Source of the DNA: Pseudomonas saudimassiliensis
GTDB taxonomy: Bacteria > Pseudomonadota > Gammaproteobacteria > Pseudomonadales > Pseudomonadaceae
Direction of reading: 5' to 3'
Assembly (NCBI RefSeq): GCF_000939975.1
Contig: NZ_LK391969.1
Coordinates: 2,363,953 to 2,427,952, forward strand
Length of the DNA: 64,000 nucleotides
Of the stretch, positions 30,355-38,749 are shown in pieces; position 1 is the stretch's first letter, and each line of letters begins with the position of its first letter. The position numbers were made by a program, and so were the translations under genes. The notes under the pieces were generated by a model, which saw only the letters and a list, made by a program, of their open reading frames with translations, was not told where the DNA came from and made no database searches.

Positions 30355-31221
30355 TTACATCGCCACCCCCCGCACATTCCCCTGCGCCTCCCGCGCCGTA
30401 TACCTGCACTTCTCATCCCTATCTACATACGCCACCGCAACATCCCGGTCATGGGTAAACACCAGTCGCCCATTACGCGCGACCAGCTCATTGAGCAGGG
30501 CTTCTTTTTCTCCGATCAGCATTTCGGGGAAGCGGTCGTAGCCCATGGTGATGGGCAGGTGCAGCCAGGGCGCGCCGGGGATAAGGTCGCCGGGGAAGAC
30601 GACGGGGCCGTCGGGCATGCTGAACTCCGGCAGCATCAGGCCGGGGGTGTGGCCGTCGCTGAAATGGAACTGCCAGTCCGTGCCCAGGGTTGGGGATGGC
30701 TGGCCGTCCTTGATCAGTTCCACCCGTCCGCTGGCGCTCAGTAGCTCTATCAGCTGGGGGATGAAGGAGGCTTGGTCCCTTGGGTGGGGGCGGCGGGCGC
30801 GGGCCCAGTGGCGTTCGCCGATGATGAAGGTGGCGTTGGGGAACAGCAGTTCCGGTTCCTTGCCTTCCTCCCAGGCGGTGAGCAGACCGCCGGCATGGTC
30901 GAAGTGCAGGTGGGTGAGGACCACCACGTCGATGTCGGTATGGCTGAAGCCGACCTCCTTCAGGCTGTCGAGCAGGACGTGATTGTCTTCGACCACGCCG
31001 TAGCGCTCTTTCATCTGCGGGGAGAAGAAGGCGCCGATGCCGGTCTCGATGAGGATGTTGCGGTCACTCTCCTGTACCAGCAGAGCCCGGCAGCTGAGGG
31101 CAATGCGGTTCTGGTCGTCGGTGTCGACCCAGCGGGACCACAGGGCCTTGGGGGCGTTGCCGAACATGGCGCCGCCGTCCAGTCGCTGACTGTTGCCTTC
31201 GAGGGTGGTGAAAGTACGCAT
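30355..31221 (-). CDS. MBL-fold metallo-hydrolase
   Basis: A 288-residue metallo-beta-lactamase-fold enzyme with the zinc motif HxHxDH in VVLTHLHFDHAGG, plus the later metal-ligand histidines and aspartate (DGHTPG, FPGDLIPG and FTHDRD). The layout resembles the N-acyl homoserine lactonase/glyoxalase-like subgroup, but the substrate cannot be assigned. It has no signal peptide, so it is cytoplasmic. It is the last gene of the minus-strand unit acyl-CoA synthetase-permease-porin-hydrolase, with 51 bases to the porin gene and a GGAGAAT ribosome-binding sequence, which suggests a hydrolytic step (for example a lactone or thioester) in the same pathway. Confidence 0.85.
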   Translation of the reverse strand: MRTFTTLEGNSQRLDGGAMFGNAPKALWSRWVDTDDQNRIALSCRALLVQESDRNILIETGIGAFFSPQMKERYGVVEDNHVLLDSLKEVGFSHTDIDVVVLTHLHFDHAGGLLTAWEEGKEPELLFPNATFIIGERHWARARRPHPRDQASFIPQLIELLSASGRVELIKDGQPSPTLGTDWQFHFSDGHTPGLMLPEFSMPDGPVVFPGDLIPGAPWLHLPITMGYDRFPEMLIGEKEALLNELVARNGRLVFTHDRDVAVAYVDRDEKCRYTAREAQGNVRGVAM

Positions 31222-31272
31222 GGGATTCTCCTTGGCCGGCCGCCAGTGCGGGGCTGGCGGCCGGGGGGCGTG

Positions 31273-32535
31273 TTACAGGTTGAAGGTGTAGCCGACAATC
31301 AGGCGGTTCTCGTCCATGTCGGTGGCGTAGTTGCTGCGGTAGGTCGCGTTGCGCCAGTGCAGGGACAGGTTCTTCAGCGCGCCGCTCTGGATCACATAGA
31401 TCAGATCGGTGTTGCGCTCCCATTCCTTGCCGCGGCCACCGGCATGCTCGATGTTGTGGCCGTGGGTGTAGCGGTTCATCAGCTTCAGTCCGGGCAGACC
31501 CAGATCGGCGAAGGAGTAGTCATGGCGAACCTGCCAGCTGCGCTCGTCGCGGTTGGCGAAGTCCTGGATCTGCACCAGGTGAGCGAGGTAAGGGTCGGTG
31601 CCGTTGATATAGGCAAAGCCGGTGTCGCCTTCCATGTGCTGGTAGCTGGTGCTGAAGCGGTGCATGCCGGCCTGGTAGCTCAGGCCCAGGCTGGTCATAC
31701 GGTTGTCGATATTGCTGCGTCCGGCGTCGGTGGAGTCGGCGTGGCGCAGGTTCAGGTTCAGGCGATCGCCGTTATCCAGCTGCCAGCTGTGGCCCAGGGT
31801 CAGGTAGTGCTGGCGGTAGATGTCCTCCAGTTCGCCGAAGTGCCAGCTTACTTTTGTCTGCTCGCTCGCCTGCCAGGTCAGACCGGCGAAGTCGAATGCG
31901 CTGGCCTCGACGCCCGCGGCGTTGAGCCGGATATTGCGCGCGCCGCCCATGACCGGGGTCATGCGCTCGTGGTTCGAGGAGTCGCGCAGGTTGATCCGGT
32001 CAAAGCGGCCAAGGTCCAGCTTGAGGGGCGCTGCCGGGTCGCTCTGCAGCCAGGCGCCGCGAAAGGTCTGCGGCAGCAGGCGGGTGTCGTTATGCATGGC
32101 CAGCGGCATGGACGGCAGCAGGGTGCCGATGCGCAGCACATGGTTGTCCAGCCGCAGGCGGGCGGTCAAGCCCAGCTCGCCGTACTCGTCCATGGCGCGG
32201 CCGTCGCTGGTGCTGCGCTTGAGAATGCCGGTGCCGTTGCGCTCGGGGCTGGAGTCCAGCTTGATGCCGAGCAGGCCGATGGCATCCATACCCAGGCCGA
32301 GGCGGCCGGGAGTATAGCCAGAGTGCCATTCGGCGCGCAGACCCTGGGCCCATTCGTCGGCCTTGCTCTGGGTAGCGGCCGAGTGGCGGAAGTCGCGGTT
32401 GAAGTACAGGTTGCGCAGGCTGAGGCTGGCGCTGCTGTCTTCGAAGAATTCGGCCTGGGCGGGCAGGATGCCGAGGCCGCCGCCGAGCAGGGCGGCAGCG
32501 ATGGCGATGTGTCTGGTCAGGTTGAGTCGGTTCAT
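31273..32535 (-). CDS. OprD-family outer-membrane porin
   Basis: A 420-residue precursor with a signal peptide (MNRLNLTRHIAIAAALLGGG ending at PAQA) and the OprD family start EFFEDSSASLSLRNLYFNRDF. The rest alternates like a beta barrel (18 strands in the family). It ends VGYTFNL, so the last residue is Leu, not the more common Phe. OprD/Opd porins of the OpdK branch take up carboxylates, which fits the adjacent acyl-CoA synthetase. The start overlaps the permease stop by four bases, showing tight co-expression of outer- and inner-membrane transporters. Confidence 0.92.
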   Translation of the reverse strand: MNRLNLTRHIAIAAALLGGGLGILPAQAEFFEDSSASLSLRNLYFNRDFRHSAATQSKADEWAQGLRAEWHSGYTPGRLGLGMDAIGLLGIKLDSSPERNGTGILKRSTSDGRAMDEYGELGLTARLRLDNHVLRIGTLLPSMPLAMHNDTRLLPQTFRGAWLQSDPAAPLKLDLGRFDRINLRDSSNHERMTPVMGGARNIRLNAAGVEASAFDFAGLTWQASEQTKVSWHFGELEDIYRQHYLTLGHSWQLDNGDRLNLNLRHADSTDAGRSNIDNRMTSLGLSYQAGMHRFSTSYQHMEGDTGFAYINGTDPYLAHLVQIQDFANRDERSWQVRHDYSFADLGLPGLKLMNRYTHGHNIEHAGGRGKEWERNTDLIYVIQSGALKNLSLHWRNATYRSNYATDMDENRLIVGYTFNL

Positions 32536-33908
32536 TGTGCGCCCTCCTGGCTGGTGGTTTTGACGTCGCTGACGCTGCGGAATTTCAGCAGGTGGGTACG
32601 TTCCACCAGGACGTACAAGACTGCGCCGGCGGCCAGCCCCCAGCCTGCGCCGTAGACCGCCAGGACCACGCCCATGGTGCCGGCGATGCCGCGCTCGGTG
32701 TTGTTCTGCAGCTGCTCGAAGCCCACCATGAGACAGATGTAGCCGGTGAGGATCAGGGTCAGCGACAGGGCAATCGGCAGTACTGGCTGGAAGAAACTCA
32801 CCAGCGGCAGCATGAACAGCGCCAGAAAGCCGCTGATCCAGAAGGTGCCGGCGCCGCTGTAAATGGAGTCCATCGCGTTGCGGCCGTACTTGTAGCGCTC
32901 GGCCATGGTGGCGGCGACTGCTGTCCACAACGGGCCGGCCAGCCCGGGGTAGGGCGCGAAGAAGGCATGCAAGGCGTTGCGGATGGCAGTGACCAGATGC
33001 ACACGGTCGATGTTGTTCTCGATCACCTCGTCGGTGCGCAGCTCATCGGCGCGCTGCATCAGCGACTGGCCGACGATGATGTCACCAAAGGCGATCACAT
33101 AGGCGATCACCGCGGTGGGCACCGCCAGCATGAATACCTCGGCGTCGGGGAAGCCGACGCTGAAGGGCAGGTAGTTCCACATCTCGCCGAAGGCCGGAGC
33201 CGTGATGCCGAACTGCACATCAGGCATGGCATATTCCCCGGTAGCAATGCCGACGAAGATGGCGATCAACATGCCCGGCACCATGCCGTAGTTGACGATC
33301 TTGCGCGCCAGTGGAAAGCGCTGGGTCAGGCCCTGGAAGGACACCGAGAACATCAGGTACAGGCAGATCAGGCTGCCCAGCACCAGTGAAATCGGCGTGT
33401 TGGCCAAGCGGCCGCCGGTATCGATCTCGCCGATCAGCGCGGCGATACCGGCGCCGATGATGATGCCGCCCTTCATCGAGTTGGGGATCAGCCGCACCAG
33501 CACCGATCCGAGCCGGGTGATGCCAAGCAGCAGGAAGATCACGAATACCAGAAACTGCAGGGCGAACAGCGCCTGGATAGCCTCCGGCCCCGGCTCGAAG
33601 TTACCCAGAAACAGCAACACCACCGGAATACCCGGGGTGATCCAGCCGGGTACGAAGGGCACGCCCAGCAGCGCCGGCAGCATGAAGCCGACGCCGCACA
33701 CCACCACATAGGCCAGAGCGACCTCGTAGGGCAGGCCAAGGGTGCTCTGCAGCAGGGGAATCATGCCCAGGCTGACCACGAACATGATCAACGCCTGGAG
33801 CATTTCTGCGGTTTCCCAGCGGTAGTGGACGAAGGGCAGGCGGATCTTGAAGGGGCCGCAAGGCCAATGAGGCTGCTCTGCGCCATGGGCGCGCTTGTAG
33901 ACTTGCAT
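32532..33908 (-). CDS. NCS2-like (xanthine/uracil permease family) inner-membrane transporter
   Basis: A 458-residue polytopic protein with about 12-14 hydrophobic segments. The order of glycine-rich membrane segments (MKGGIIIGAGIAALIGEID and TAVIAYVIAFGDIIVGQS) resembles the nucleobase-ascorbate/uracil permease superfamily, but it lacks clear nucleobase signature motifs and its substrate is unknown. It is coupled to the OprD-type porin (four-base overlap) and lies 164 bases downstream of the acyl-CoA synthetase gene. From context the substrate is more likely a carboxylic acid than a nucleobase; this is inference. Confidence 0.8.
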   Translation of the reverse strand: MQVYKRAHGAEQPHWPCGPFKIRLPFVHYRWETAEMLQALIMFVVSLGMIPLLQSTLGLPYEVALAYVVVCGVGFMLPALLGVPFVPGWITPGIPVVLLFLGNFEPGPEAIQALFALQFLVFVIFLLLGITRLGSVLVRLIPNSMKGGIIIGAGIAALIGEIDTGGRLANTPISLVLGSLICLYLMFSVSFQGLTQRFPLARKIVNYGMVPGMLIAIFVGIATGEYAMPDVQFGITAPAFGEMWNYLPFSVGFPDAEVFMLAVPTAVIAYVIAFGDIIVGQSLMQRADELRTDEVIENNIDRVHLVTAIRNALHAFFAPYPGLAGPLWTAVAATMAERYKYGRNAMDSIYSGAGTFWISGFLALFMLPLVSFFQPVLPIALSLTLILTGYICLMVGFEQLQNNTERGIAGTMGVVLAVYGAGWGLAAGAVLYVLVERTHLLKFRSVSDVKTTSQEGAQ

Positions 33909-34072
33909 GTAAACACTCCTCTGGCCGAACGCCGGGTGCAGGGCAGGAGCGCCCCGCCTGACGGTCGTCGGCTTATTGTTGTTGTGGAACAGGAAATGTT
34001 GCCGCGGTCCGGCGATCCGGCGCCGTCGGCGGCCCCGCAGGGGTGGCTGCGGGGCATCAGGGGGTCAGCGGA

Positions 34073-35701
34073 TCAGCAGGCCTCGCGCTGGCAGGCCCAT
34101 TCACGCAGAACGTATTTCTGGATCTTGCCGGTGGAGGTCTTCGGCAGGTCGACGAAGACCACATCCTTGGGAACCTTGAACCCGGCCAGATGCTCGCGGC
34201 AGAAGCGCATGATGTCCTGTTCGCTTACCCGCTGGCCGGCCTTGAGGGTGATGAAGGCGCAAGGAGTCTCGCCCCATTTGTCATCCGGTTTGGCGACCAC
34301 CGCAGCCTCCAGCACCGCCGGGTGCCGGTAGAGCACGCCCTCGACCTCGATGGTGGAGATGTTCTCGCCACCGGAAATGATGATGTCCTTGAGGCGGTCC
34401 TTGATCTGCACGTAGCCGTCCTCATGCCACACGCCCAGGTCGCCGGTATGGAACCAGCCACCTTCGAAGGCTTCGGCGGTGGCGCTCGGGTTCTTCAGGT
34501 AGCCCTTCATCACGGTGTTGCCGCGCATGAAGATCTCGCCGATGGTCTGACCGTCCTTGGGTACCGGTTGCAGGGTCTTGGGATCGGCAACCATGACCCC
34601 TTCCAGGGTCGCATAGCGCACACCCTGGCGGGATTTGATATCCGCGCGCTGCTCCAGCGGCAGCTCATCCCACTTGCCATGCCAGGCGCAGACAGTTACC
34701 GGACCGTAGGTCTCGGTCAGGCCGTAGACGTGCGCGACCTTGATGCCCATTTCTTCCACCGCGCCGATTACCTTGGCCGGCGGTGCTGCGCCCGCGACCA
34801 TGGCGTGCACCGGATGGTCGATGGCGGCCTTGGCTTCCGGCGGCATGTTGACCAGGGCATTGAGCACGATGGGCGCGCCGCACATGTGGGTTACCTGCTC
34901 GTCGTGGATCAGGTTGAGGATTTTCTGCGGATCGACCCGGCGCAGGAACACGTGCACGCCGGCCATGGCGGTCACTGTCCAGGGGTAGCACCAGCCGTTG
35001 CAGTGGAACATCGGCAGGGTCCACAGGTAGACCGGATGCTGGCCCATGTTCCAGGTCATCTGGTTGCCCAGGGCGTTAAGGAAGGCGCCGCGGTGGTGGT
35101 AGACCACACCCTTGGGATTGCCGGTGGTACCGGAAGTGTAGTTGAGGCTGATGGCGTCCCACTCGTCACCAGGCAGTTGCCAGACGAACTCGGGATCGCC
35201 CTCAGCGAGGAAGGCTTCGTAGTCCAGCGGGCTGGTCGCTTGACCTTCACCATACTCGGGATCGTTGACGTCGATCACCAGCGGCGGGTGATCGAGCATG
35301 CCGATGGCCGCGTGCACAATGTCATGGAATTCGCGGTCGGCAATCAGCACCTTGGCCTCGCCATGCTGCAGCATGAAGGCGATGGCTTCGGCGTCCAGGC
35401 GTACGTTCAGGGTGTTGAGGACCGCACCGATCATTGGCACGCCGAAGTGGGCTTCGAGCATTTCCGGGATGTTTGGCAGGATGACGGCTACTGTGTCGCC
35501 CTTGCCGATACCACGGTTCGCCAGAGCAGAGGCTAGACGGCGGCAGCGAGTATAGGTCTCCGACCAGGTGCGGCGTACAGCACCGTGCACCACAGCGGGG
35601 TAATCGGGATAGACACTGGCTGTGCGCTCGATAAAGGTCAGCGGAGACAGGGCAGTGTGGTTCACGGCGGTGGCCGACAGGCCTTCCTCGAAGATGGACA
35701 T
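34073..35701 (-). CDS. Acyl-CoA synthetase (AMP-forming), DmdB-like
   Basis: A 542-residue ANL-superfamily enzyme that activates a carboxylic acid through an acyl-AMP. The P-loop-like motif is YTSGTTGNPKG, followed by VYGLTETYGP, FHTGDLGVW, the hinge region IKDRLKDIIISGGENIS, and the C-terminal catalytic Lys in PKTSTGKIQKYVL. The whole sequence resembles medium-chain and 3-methylmercaptopropionate (DmdB-type) ligases. It heads a minus-strand unit with a permease, a porin and a hydrolase, and is divergent from a two-component system. The true acid is not known. Confidence 0.88.
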   Translation of the reverse strand: MSIFEEGLSATAVNHTALSPLTFIERTASVYPDYPAVVHGAVRRTWSETYTRCRRLASALANRGIGKGDTVAVILPNIPEMLEAHFGVPMIGAVLNTLNVRLDAEAIAFMLQHGEAKVLIADREFHDIVHAAIGMLDHPPLVIDVNDPEYGEGQATSPLDYEAFLAEGDPEFVWQLPGDEWDAISLNYTSGTTGNPKGVVYHHRGAFLNALGNQMTWNMGQHPVYLWTLPMFHCNGWCYPWTVTAMAGVHVFLRRVDPQKILNLIHDEQVTHMCGAPIVLNALVNMPPEAKAAIDHPVHAMVAGAAPPAKVIGAVEEMGIKVAHVYGLTETYGPVTVCAWHGKWDELPLEQRADIKSRQGVRYATLEGVMVADPKTLQPVPKDGQTIGEIFMRGNTVMKGYLKNPSATAEAFEGGWFHTGDLGVWHEDGYVQIKDRLKDIIISGGENISTIEVEGVLYRHPAVLEAAVVAKPDDKWGETPCAFITLKAGQRVSEQDIMRFCREHLAGFKVPKDVVFVDLPKTSTGKIQKYVLREWACQREAC

Positions 35702-35744
35702 GGCTCGTATCCTGTATGGCGTTTTATTAGCTCTTGTTTGGAAA

Positions 35745-35769
35745 GAATGCGACTATCTTTAACGCATTC
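35745..35769. promoter_or_regulatory. Inverted repeat, candidate operator 1
   Basis: Perfect 7-bp arms GAATGCG (35745-35751) and CGCATTC (35763-35769) with an 11-base AT-rich spacer. The position, 44 bases upstream of the acyl-CoA synthetase ATG, fits a regulator site for that gene. The FixJ-type regulator encoded next door is the natural candidate to bind it. Confidence 0.55.
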
Positions 35770-35779
35770 CCCGTATTCG

Positions 35780-35802
35780 TGGATCAAGTTATAGGTGATC
35801 CA
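35780..35802. promoter_or_regulatory. Inverted repeat, candidate operator 2
   Basis: Perfect 7-bp arms TGGATCA (35780-35786) and TGATCCA (35796-35802) with a nine-base spacer. Its sequence differs from the neighbouring repeat at 35745-35769, which suggests a second protein or a different binding mode. Confidence 0.55.
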
Positions 35803-35859
35803 TGTAAGGATTGGAAGTATTACCAAAGTCATATAGTGCTTTTACTATAAGGTAGCCGG

Positions 35860-37332
35860 GTGCCGTCCAAGAACAAGACCGAACCAGCGCTACGCTGGCT
35901 TTTGCCGAGCGCCGATCCCCAGCCGGCGGTGGTGTTTGACGCCGCCGGACGGCTCTGCGACTGGAATCCGGCGCTGCATGCCTGGCTCCAGGCCGGCACC
36001 GCGCCGGATGAGCTGCTGCCGCAGAACTGGGCGCATCTGGTCACGGCGGTGCTCACGCAGCAGCGGGCCATTGAGGATGTGCCGGTCGCAACGCCCGACG
36101 AGCGGCAGTTGCTCTGGACCTTCTTCCCGTTGGGCGAGGGTCATGTGCTGGGTCGCGCCCGGGATGCCACCGACATGCTGCAGACCTATCAGCAGGCGCA
36201 GGTCGCCCGCCGCCTGTACCGGGTGATCATTGAGAACACCACTGACCTGATCTCCCGGCACACCCCGGAGGGCGAATTCCTTGACGCCTCGCCCGCCGCC
36301 TGGGCACTGCTGGGCTACTGGCCCGAGCAGCTGCGTGGCACCCGGATTCAGCAGCTGATCCACCCCCAGCAGCGTGACGAGCTGATGCAGCGCTATGCCA
36401 GGGCGCTGGAGCAGGACGGCTACCTCACCGTGAGCTACCAGATCCAGCACCGGGACGGGCATTATCTCTGGTTCGAGACCGCCAGCCGGGCGACCCGGGA
36501 TACCTACTCCGGCAATGTGGTCGAGGTGGTCAGCGTCTCCCGGGATATCACCGAACGGGTACGCAGCGAAGAGCGGACCCGTCGGCTGCAGGACGAGCTG
36601 ACCCATGCCACGCGACTGGCCGCCCTGGGCGAGCTGGCGTCGGGCATTGCCCATGAGATCAACCAACCCCTGGCAGCCATCGTCAACTATGCCAGCGCCA
36701 GTCAGCGCTACCTGGCGGCAATGCCAGCGCAGGGTGATACCGGGCAGCGCCTGGCCCAGGGGCTGGCGCGCATCACCGATCACGCCCAGCATGCTGCAGA
36801 AGTGATCAGGCGCATGCGTGCCTTCCTGCGCAAGGGGCCGCGCAATGCCCAACGCGTGAGTCCGGCGCAGCTGGCACAGGACGCGGTGAGCCTGTGCGCC
36901 TGGGAGGCCCGGCAACAGGAGGTCGAGATCATCCAGCAGATTCCGCCGGACCTGCCGGATGTGCACGCCGATCCGGTACTGGTCCAGCAGGTGTTGCTCA
37001 ACCTGCTGCGCAATGCCATCGAGGCCAACCGCGAGACCCATCCGGATGCCCCTTCGCAGGTGGTCCTGCAACTGAGCACCGAGCAGCGCCAGGTGCACCT
37101 CAGGGTCATCGACCAGGGCCCCGGCGCCAGCGCGGAACAGTTGACCCATCTTTTCACCCCCTTCTTCACCAGCAAGGCGGACGGGCTCGGCTTGGGCCTT
37201 TCCATGAGCCAGGGCATCATCGACAGTTTTGACGGTGGGCTGGAAGCCTACCCGGCGGTCGAAGGCGGGCTGTGCCTACATGGTTGGCTGCCTGCCCTGG
37301 TGGATAGACAAGAACAATCAACGGAGACGTAG
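35860..37332 (+). CDS. PAS-domain sensor histidine kinase
   Basis: A 490-residue kinase without obvious membrane segments, so probably soluble. An N-terminal PAS-like region (about residues 15-100) is followed by a clearer PAS/PAC domain (about 119-235, ENTTDLISRHTPEGEF), a HisKA domain with the phospho-acceptor H265 in GIAHEINQPLAAIVNY, and an HATPase domain with an N box (LLNLLRNAIEAN), a G1 box (VIDQGPG) and a G2 box (GLGLGLSMS). The HEINQPL motif is typical of FixL/DctB-type kinases. The start is a GTG at 35860. It is four bases upstream of the FixJ-type regulator, its likely partner. Confidence 0.92.
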   Translation: MPSKNKTEPALRWLLPSADPQPAVVFDAAGRLCDWNPALHAWLQAGTAPDELLPQNWAHLVTAVLTQQRAIEDVPVATPDERQLLWTFFPLGEGHVLGRARDATDMLQTYQQAQVARRLYRVIIENTTDLISRHTPEGEFLDASPAAWALLGYWPEQLRGTRIQQLIHPQQRDELMQRYARALEQDGYLTVSYQIQHRDGHYLWFETASRATRDTYSGNVVEVVSVSRDITERVRSEERTRRLQDELTHATRLAALGELASGIAHEINQPLAAIVNYASASQRYLAAMPAQGDTGQRLAQGLARITDHAQHAAEVIRRMRAFLRKGPRNAQRVSPAQLAQDAVSLCAWEARQQEVEIIQQIPPDLPDVHADPVLVQQVLLNLLRNAIEANRETHPDAPSQVVLQLSTEQRQVHLRVIDQGPGASAEQLTHLFTPFFTSKADGLGLGLSMSQGIIDSFDGGLEAYPAVEGGLCLHGWLPALVDRQEQSTET

Positions 37333-37335
37333 AAC

Positions 37336-37974
37336 ATGGACATGCATCAGCAGCAGGTATATGTGGTGGACGACGACCAAGGCATGCTCGACTCCACCCT
37401 GTGGCTGCTGGAATCGGTCGGCCTGCGCGCCGTCCCCTTCGCCTCGGGCCAGGCCTTTCTGGATAGCTACAACGAAGACCTTCCCGCCTGCGTCCTGCTG
37501 GATATCCGCATGCCCGGCATGGGCGGCCTCGCGGTGCAGGATGCGCTGCGCGAACGGGGCAGCCAGCTCCCCGTTATCTTTGTCAGCGCCCACGCCGATG
37601 TGCCCATCGTGGTGCGCGCCTTCCGCGGGGGCGCTGTCGACTTCATCGAGAAACCCTACAACGAACAGCTGCTGCTCGACAGCGTGCAGCGCGCGTTGCG
37701 CATGAACTCACGCCCCATCGCCAGTGGCCCCCAGGCGGTGGACATCCGCAACCGCCTGGCCCAGCTGACCCCACGGGAGCGGGACGTGCTGCTGCCGCTG
37801 GTGCAGGGTTACAGCAACCGGGAAATCGCCGAGCAGCTGGGGATCAGCGTCAAGACCGTGGACCTGTACCGCTCGCGGGTAATGAAGCGCATGCAGGCCG
37901 ATAGCCTGCCGGCGTTGGTGGGCATGGCGATAGGAACGGGGTTGGTGGCGCCTTTCGGTTTGCAGGCGTTGTGA
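37336..37974 (+). CDS. FixJ-family two-component response regulator
   Basis: A 212-residue regulator: a receiver domain (about residues 7-120) with acidic pocket VVDDDQ and phospho-acceptor D56 in LLDIRMPGMGG, then a LuxR/FixJ-type helix-turn-helix (about 140-200) with LTPRERDVLLPLVQGYSNRE and KTVDLYRSRVMKRM. It starts three bases after the kinase gene. By position it probably controls the divergent acyl-CoA synthetase unit; this is inference. It is not clearly any named regulator. Confidence 0.92.
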   Translation: MDMHQQQVYVVDDDQGMLDSTLWLLESVGLRAVPFASGQAFLDSYNEDLPACVLLDIRMPGMGGLAVQDALRERGSQLPVIFVSAHADVPIVVRAFRGGAVDFIEKPYNEQLLLDSVQRALRMNSRPIASGPQAVDIRNRLAQLTPRERDVLLPLVQGYSNREIAEQLGISVKTVDLYRSRVMKRMQADSLPALVGMAIGTGLVAPFGLQAL

Positions 37975-38024
37975 TGGACTGGTCGGATCGCTTATCGCGT
38001 CCGGCCCGGAAAGAGGAAGATGTC

Positions 38025-38702
38025 ATGGTCGTTGCATTGCCCCGTTTATATTCCTTCCGCCGTTGCCCGTACGCCATGCGGGCTCGGCTCGGCATCCTGT
38101 TTGCCGGTATGCAGGTGGAGCTGCGCGAGGTGGTACTGAAGAACAAGCCGCCGCAGCTGCTCGCCATCAGTCCCAAGGGCACTGTTCCGGTGCTGGAATG
38201 GGCGGCAGGTGAAAGCTCAAGCGGGCGGGTCATCGAGGAAAGCAGGGAGATAGTCGACTGGGCGCTGCGGCAGAATGATCCGCAAGGTCTGCTGCAGACC
38301 GATCTCGCACGCGCTGGCGCCCTGATCGATCAGAACGACAGTGAATTCAAGCACTGGCTGGATCGCTACAAGTACGCGGACCGCTACCCTGAATTGCCCC
38401 AGTCGGAATACCTGCAGCGCGGCGAACGCTTTCTGCAGGTGCTGGAAGCCTTGCTTGGTGCCAACGACTATCTGCTGGGTGACCGGGTAAGCGTCGCGGA
38501 TATTGGCGTGATGCCCTTTGTCCGCCAGTTTGCCCATGTGGACCAGGAGGTGTTCCACAGCCTGCCGTACCCGAATCTGCAACGCTGGCTGAGGAACTGG
38601 CTGGCCCATCCGTTATTTGTGAGCGCCATGGTCAAGCTTCCACCCTGGCAGGCGGGTGATGTACCAGTGCTGTTTCCCGAGGTTCGCCCTGGGATGGAGT
38701 GA
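38025..38702 (+). CDS. Glutathione S-transferase-like protein
   Basis: A 225-residue protein with an N-terminal thioredoxin-like domain carrying the CPYA motif (YSFRRCPYAMRARLGILFAG), seen in omega/Grx2-type glutathione transferases, the GTVPVLEW cis-proline loop, and a C-terminal helical domain (DRVSVADIGVMPFVRQFAH). ATG 38025 is chosen because AAGAGGA lies seven bases before it; an in-frame upstream start at 37971 overlaps the regulator stop. It may be co-transcribed with the two-component genes, but a functional link is not proven. Confidence 0.85.
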   Translation: MVVALPRLYSFRRCPYAMRARLGILFAGMQVELREVVLKNKPPQLLAISPKGTVPVLEWAAGESSSGRVIEESREIVDWALRQNDPQGLLQTDLARAGALIDQNDSEFKHWLDRYKYADRYPELPQSEYLQRGERFLQVLEALLGANDYLLGDRVSVADIGVMPFVRQFAHVDQEVFHSLPYPNLQRWLRNWLAHPLFVSAMVKLPPWQAGDVPVLFPEVRPGME

Positions 38703-38712
38703 TCGAGGATCG

Positions 38713-38740
38713 CTTTTTAAAGGCCGGGCTCGCGCCCGGC
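38713..38740 (-). terminator. Hairpin between convergent GST-like and acyl-CoA dehydrogenase genes
   Basis: Arms GCCGGGC (38723-38729) and GCCCGGC (38734-38740) with a four-base loop. On minus it is followed by CTTTAAAAAG, a weak T-tract, so it may end the valine operon. Confidence 0.45.
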
Positions 38741-38749
38741 GGCCCCATG

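Larger units (their letters stand above)
35702..35859. promoter_or_regulatory. Divergent control region of acyl-CoA synthetase and histidine kinase
   Basis: AT-rich 158-base gap. It holds two inverted repeats (35745-35769 and 35780-35802) and a possible plus-strand promoter (TTACCA at 35820-35825, 17-base spacer, TACTAT at 35843-35848). That promoter would start transcription only a few bases before the GTG of the kinase gene, so either the mRNA is nearly leaderless or the real promoter lies elsewhere. Confidence 0.5.

Noticed and set aside
30772-32655. Open frame of 627 codons on plus across the hydrolase and porin genes
   Set aside because: It is antisense to two genes with clear motifs, crosses their boundary, and is an Ala/Val/Gly-rich shadow sequence.
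35860-37974. Nitrogen-fixation FixL/FixJ pair
   Set aside because: The kinase has no obvious haem-PAS signature histidine that I can confirm and there are no nif or fix genes nearby; only family-level similarity is claimed.
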